From positions 1 through 13,839 of the forward strand of contig CAYNEL010000026.1 in the NCBI GenBank assembly GCA_964396225.1: DNA of 13,839 bases, in the 5' to 3' direction. Positions 13,175 to 13,839 of the stretch are shown in pieces. The DNA is from CAYNEL01 sp964396225. GTDB lineage: Bacteria > Patescibacteriota > Minisyncoccia > Moranbacterales > UBA1568. The translations under genes were made by a program, and so were the position numbers. The notes beneath the pieces were generated by a model. It searched no databases and was not told the origin of the DNA. It was given only the letters and a program-made list of their open reading frames with translations. The stretch's first letter is position 1. Every line of letters begins with the position of its first letter.

Positions 13175-13250
13175 GCCTTTCTAGCTTTAGCGGGCTGGTT
13201 GTCGGGAAGATTCGTCCCGGGGCACCGCAGGTTTTTGGAACCCGTCCTTT

Positions 13251-13278
13251 ATTGTAAGCCTTTTTTCAGGGGACGCAA
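13251..13278 (-). promoter_or_regulatory. Candidate HU promoter TTGCGT-N16-TACAAT
   Basis: Minus-strand TTGCGT (13278-13273), spacer 16 and TACAAT (13256-13251) predict a start near 13244 and a leader of about 80 bases. The -35 is weak (three of six), while the -10 matches consensus at five of six. Confidence 0.45.
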
Positions 13279-13298
13279 GTCGCGCCGGTTCGGTTTTG

Positions 13299-13314
13299 TG
13301 GCTTGTGCAAGCCA
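13299..13314. repeat. 16-bp inverted repeat TGGCTTG-N2-CAAGCCA upstream of HU
   Basis: Perfect 7-bp arms (13299-13305 and 13308-13314) flank two central bases. It lies just after a minus-strand TTGACA (13323-13318), upstream of the candidate HU promoter. A further TGGCTTG lies at 13372-13378 on the minus strand. It could be an operator for a dimeric regulator or a small hairpin. Confidence 0.45.
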
Positions 13315-13385
13315 TTTTGTCAATGACCGTCGATTGGCTGGGTGCTTGGGATCCGATATTTAGCTTTATTCAAGCCAAAAAACGG

Positions 13386-13839
13386 TTAGCGCGCGATCTC
13401 CACCGCCCGCGTCTCGCGGAAGACCAACACCCTGATCTCGCCCGGATACTTGAGCTCTTCTTGGATGCGCTTGGCCACGTCTTTGGCCAACTGGATGGCG
13501 CCGAGATCGTCGGTCTTCTCGGGATTGACGAAGATGCGCACCTCGCGACCGGCCTGGATGGCGTACGATTTCTCGACCGCTGGGAAACTGTTGACCAACG
13601 CCTCGAGCTCCTCCATGCGCTTGATGTATTTCTCCGCCGTTTCCTTGCGGGCGCCCGGTCGGGCGGCCGAGATGGCGTCCGCGGCCGTCACGATGAAGGC
13701 TTCGATGGTGGTGTGCGGGAATTCGTCGTGGTGCGACTTCATGGCGTCGATGACGGCCTGTTCCACCCCGAACTTCTCCAGGATGCGCATCCCGATCTTG
13801 ACGTGGGTGCCCTCGATCTCGTGGTCCACCGCCTTGCCG
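13386..13839 (-). CDS. rny: Ribonuclease Y, C-terminal part (5' end outside window)
   Basis: RNase Y is a membrane-anchored endoribonuclease that starts mRNA decay. The last 150 residues are visible. They begin within the HD domain just after its metal-binding His-Asp, at GKAVDHEIEGTHVKIG, then show a SHHDE-type histidine pair (MKSHHDEFPH), the conserved AADAISAARPGARKE and YIKRMEELE, and the C-terminal domain FPAVEKSYAIQAGREVRIFV ending in RETRAVEIAR. These are near-diagnostic for RNase Y. The N-terminal transmembrane helix, coiled coil and KH domain lie outside the window. The stop TAA is followed by a T-run but no convincing stem, so read-through towards HU is possible. Confidence 0.97.
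   Translation of the reverse strand, partial: GKAVDHEIEGTHVKIGMRILEKFGVEQAVIDAMKSHHDEFPHTTIEAFIVTAADAISAARPGARKETAEKYIKRMEELEALVNSFPAVEKSYAIQAGREVRIFVNPEKTDDLGAIQLAKDVAKRIQEELKYPGEIRVLVFRETRAVEIAR

Noticed and set aside
10236..13184. 982-residue plus-strand open frame
   Set aside because: It runs antisense through the Ig-repeat gene, tRNA-Pro, two terminators and HU. Its translation is Arg/Gly-rich with no recognisable domain.
2747..13384. Shared 13-mer AGCCAAAAAACGG near 2751 and 13372
   Set aside because: A single match of this length between two A-rich intergenic sites is expected by chance in a window of this size.
1..13839. CRISPR array, IS element, phage module or recoded UGA
   Set aside because: No regularly spaced direct repeats, transposase, terminal inverted repeats or phage genes were seen. 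UGA ends several genes normally and no core motif is interrupted by UGA.

Overview
The window is a GC-rich bacterial chromosome segment with no phage, IS element or CRISPR array. I infer a Patescibacteria (CPR) type organism, possibly of the Uhrbacteria/Parcubacteria kind. The reasons are short intergenic spaces, mixed strands with few long operons, tRNA genes without an encoded CCA, several genes without a Shine-Dalgarno, and large secreted or anchored proteins built from Ig-like W...C...C repeats of a type I associate with CPR surface proteins. No rRNA or ribosomal protein marker is present, so the placement is an inference. UGA is used as an ordinary stop and the tRNA-Gly anticodon is UCC, so nothing suggests the recoded UGA of Gracilibacteria/SR1.

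Layout. (1) 1-761, plus: 3' end of thrS, then a terminator shared with the convergent gene that follows. (2) 834-5928, minus: four genes in the transcription order P-type ATPase (MgtA-like), membrane-anchored thermonuclease, isopenicillin-N-synthase-like iron/2OG oxygenase, and anchored PAP2 acid phosphatase. The ATPase and nuclease are 13 bp apart and probably cotranscribed. The phosphatase has its own -10 box just after a terminator. (3) 5929-6411: divergent promoters, a near-consensus sigma70-type promoter that runs straight into an intrinsic terminator, and an unusual 62-residue acidic protein with a hydrophobic tail. (4) 6412-8100, minus: anchored putative TIM-barrel hydrolase with a C-terminal NBR1-type Ig-like domain. 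(5) 8191-9537: tRNA-Gly(UCC) immediately behind a ferredoxin-NADP-reductase-like gene on the minus strand whose promoter implies a leaderless mRNA, and a VOC/glyoxalase-fold gene on the plus strand. (6) 9597-12497, minus: a secreted 966-residue protein with five Ig-like repeats, TIG/IPT-like regions and a Kre9-like domain. (7) 12647-12767: tRNA-Pro(UGG) with atypical core bases, preceded by a truncated 5'-half copy. (8) 12879-13839, minus: an HU-family DNA-binding protein and the 3' end of rny (RNase Y).

How the parts fit. Translation, RNA turnover and nucleoid genes (thrS, tRNAs, rny, HU) flank a set of envelope functions. The nuclease and the PAP2 phosphatase both carry N-terminal membrane anchors, and with the Mg2+-type ATPase they could support scavenging of external nucleic acid and phosphate; this is inference. 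The most distinctive sequence-level signals are the repeated exact TATACT -10 box upstream of genes, the promoter-terminator unit at 5985-6069, the small protein without a single basic residue, and the tRNA-Pro/half-tRNA pair. No single obvious new multi-gene system is visible. No gap between genes exceeds 300 bases.
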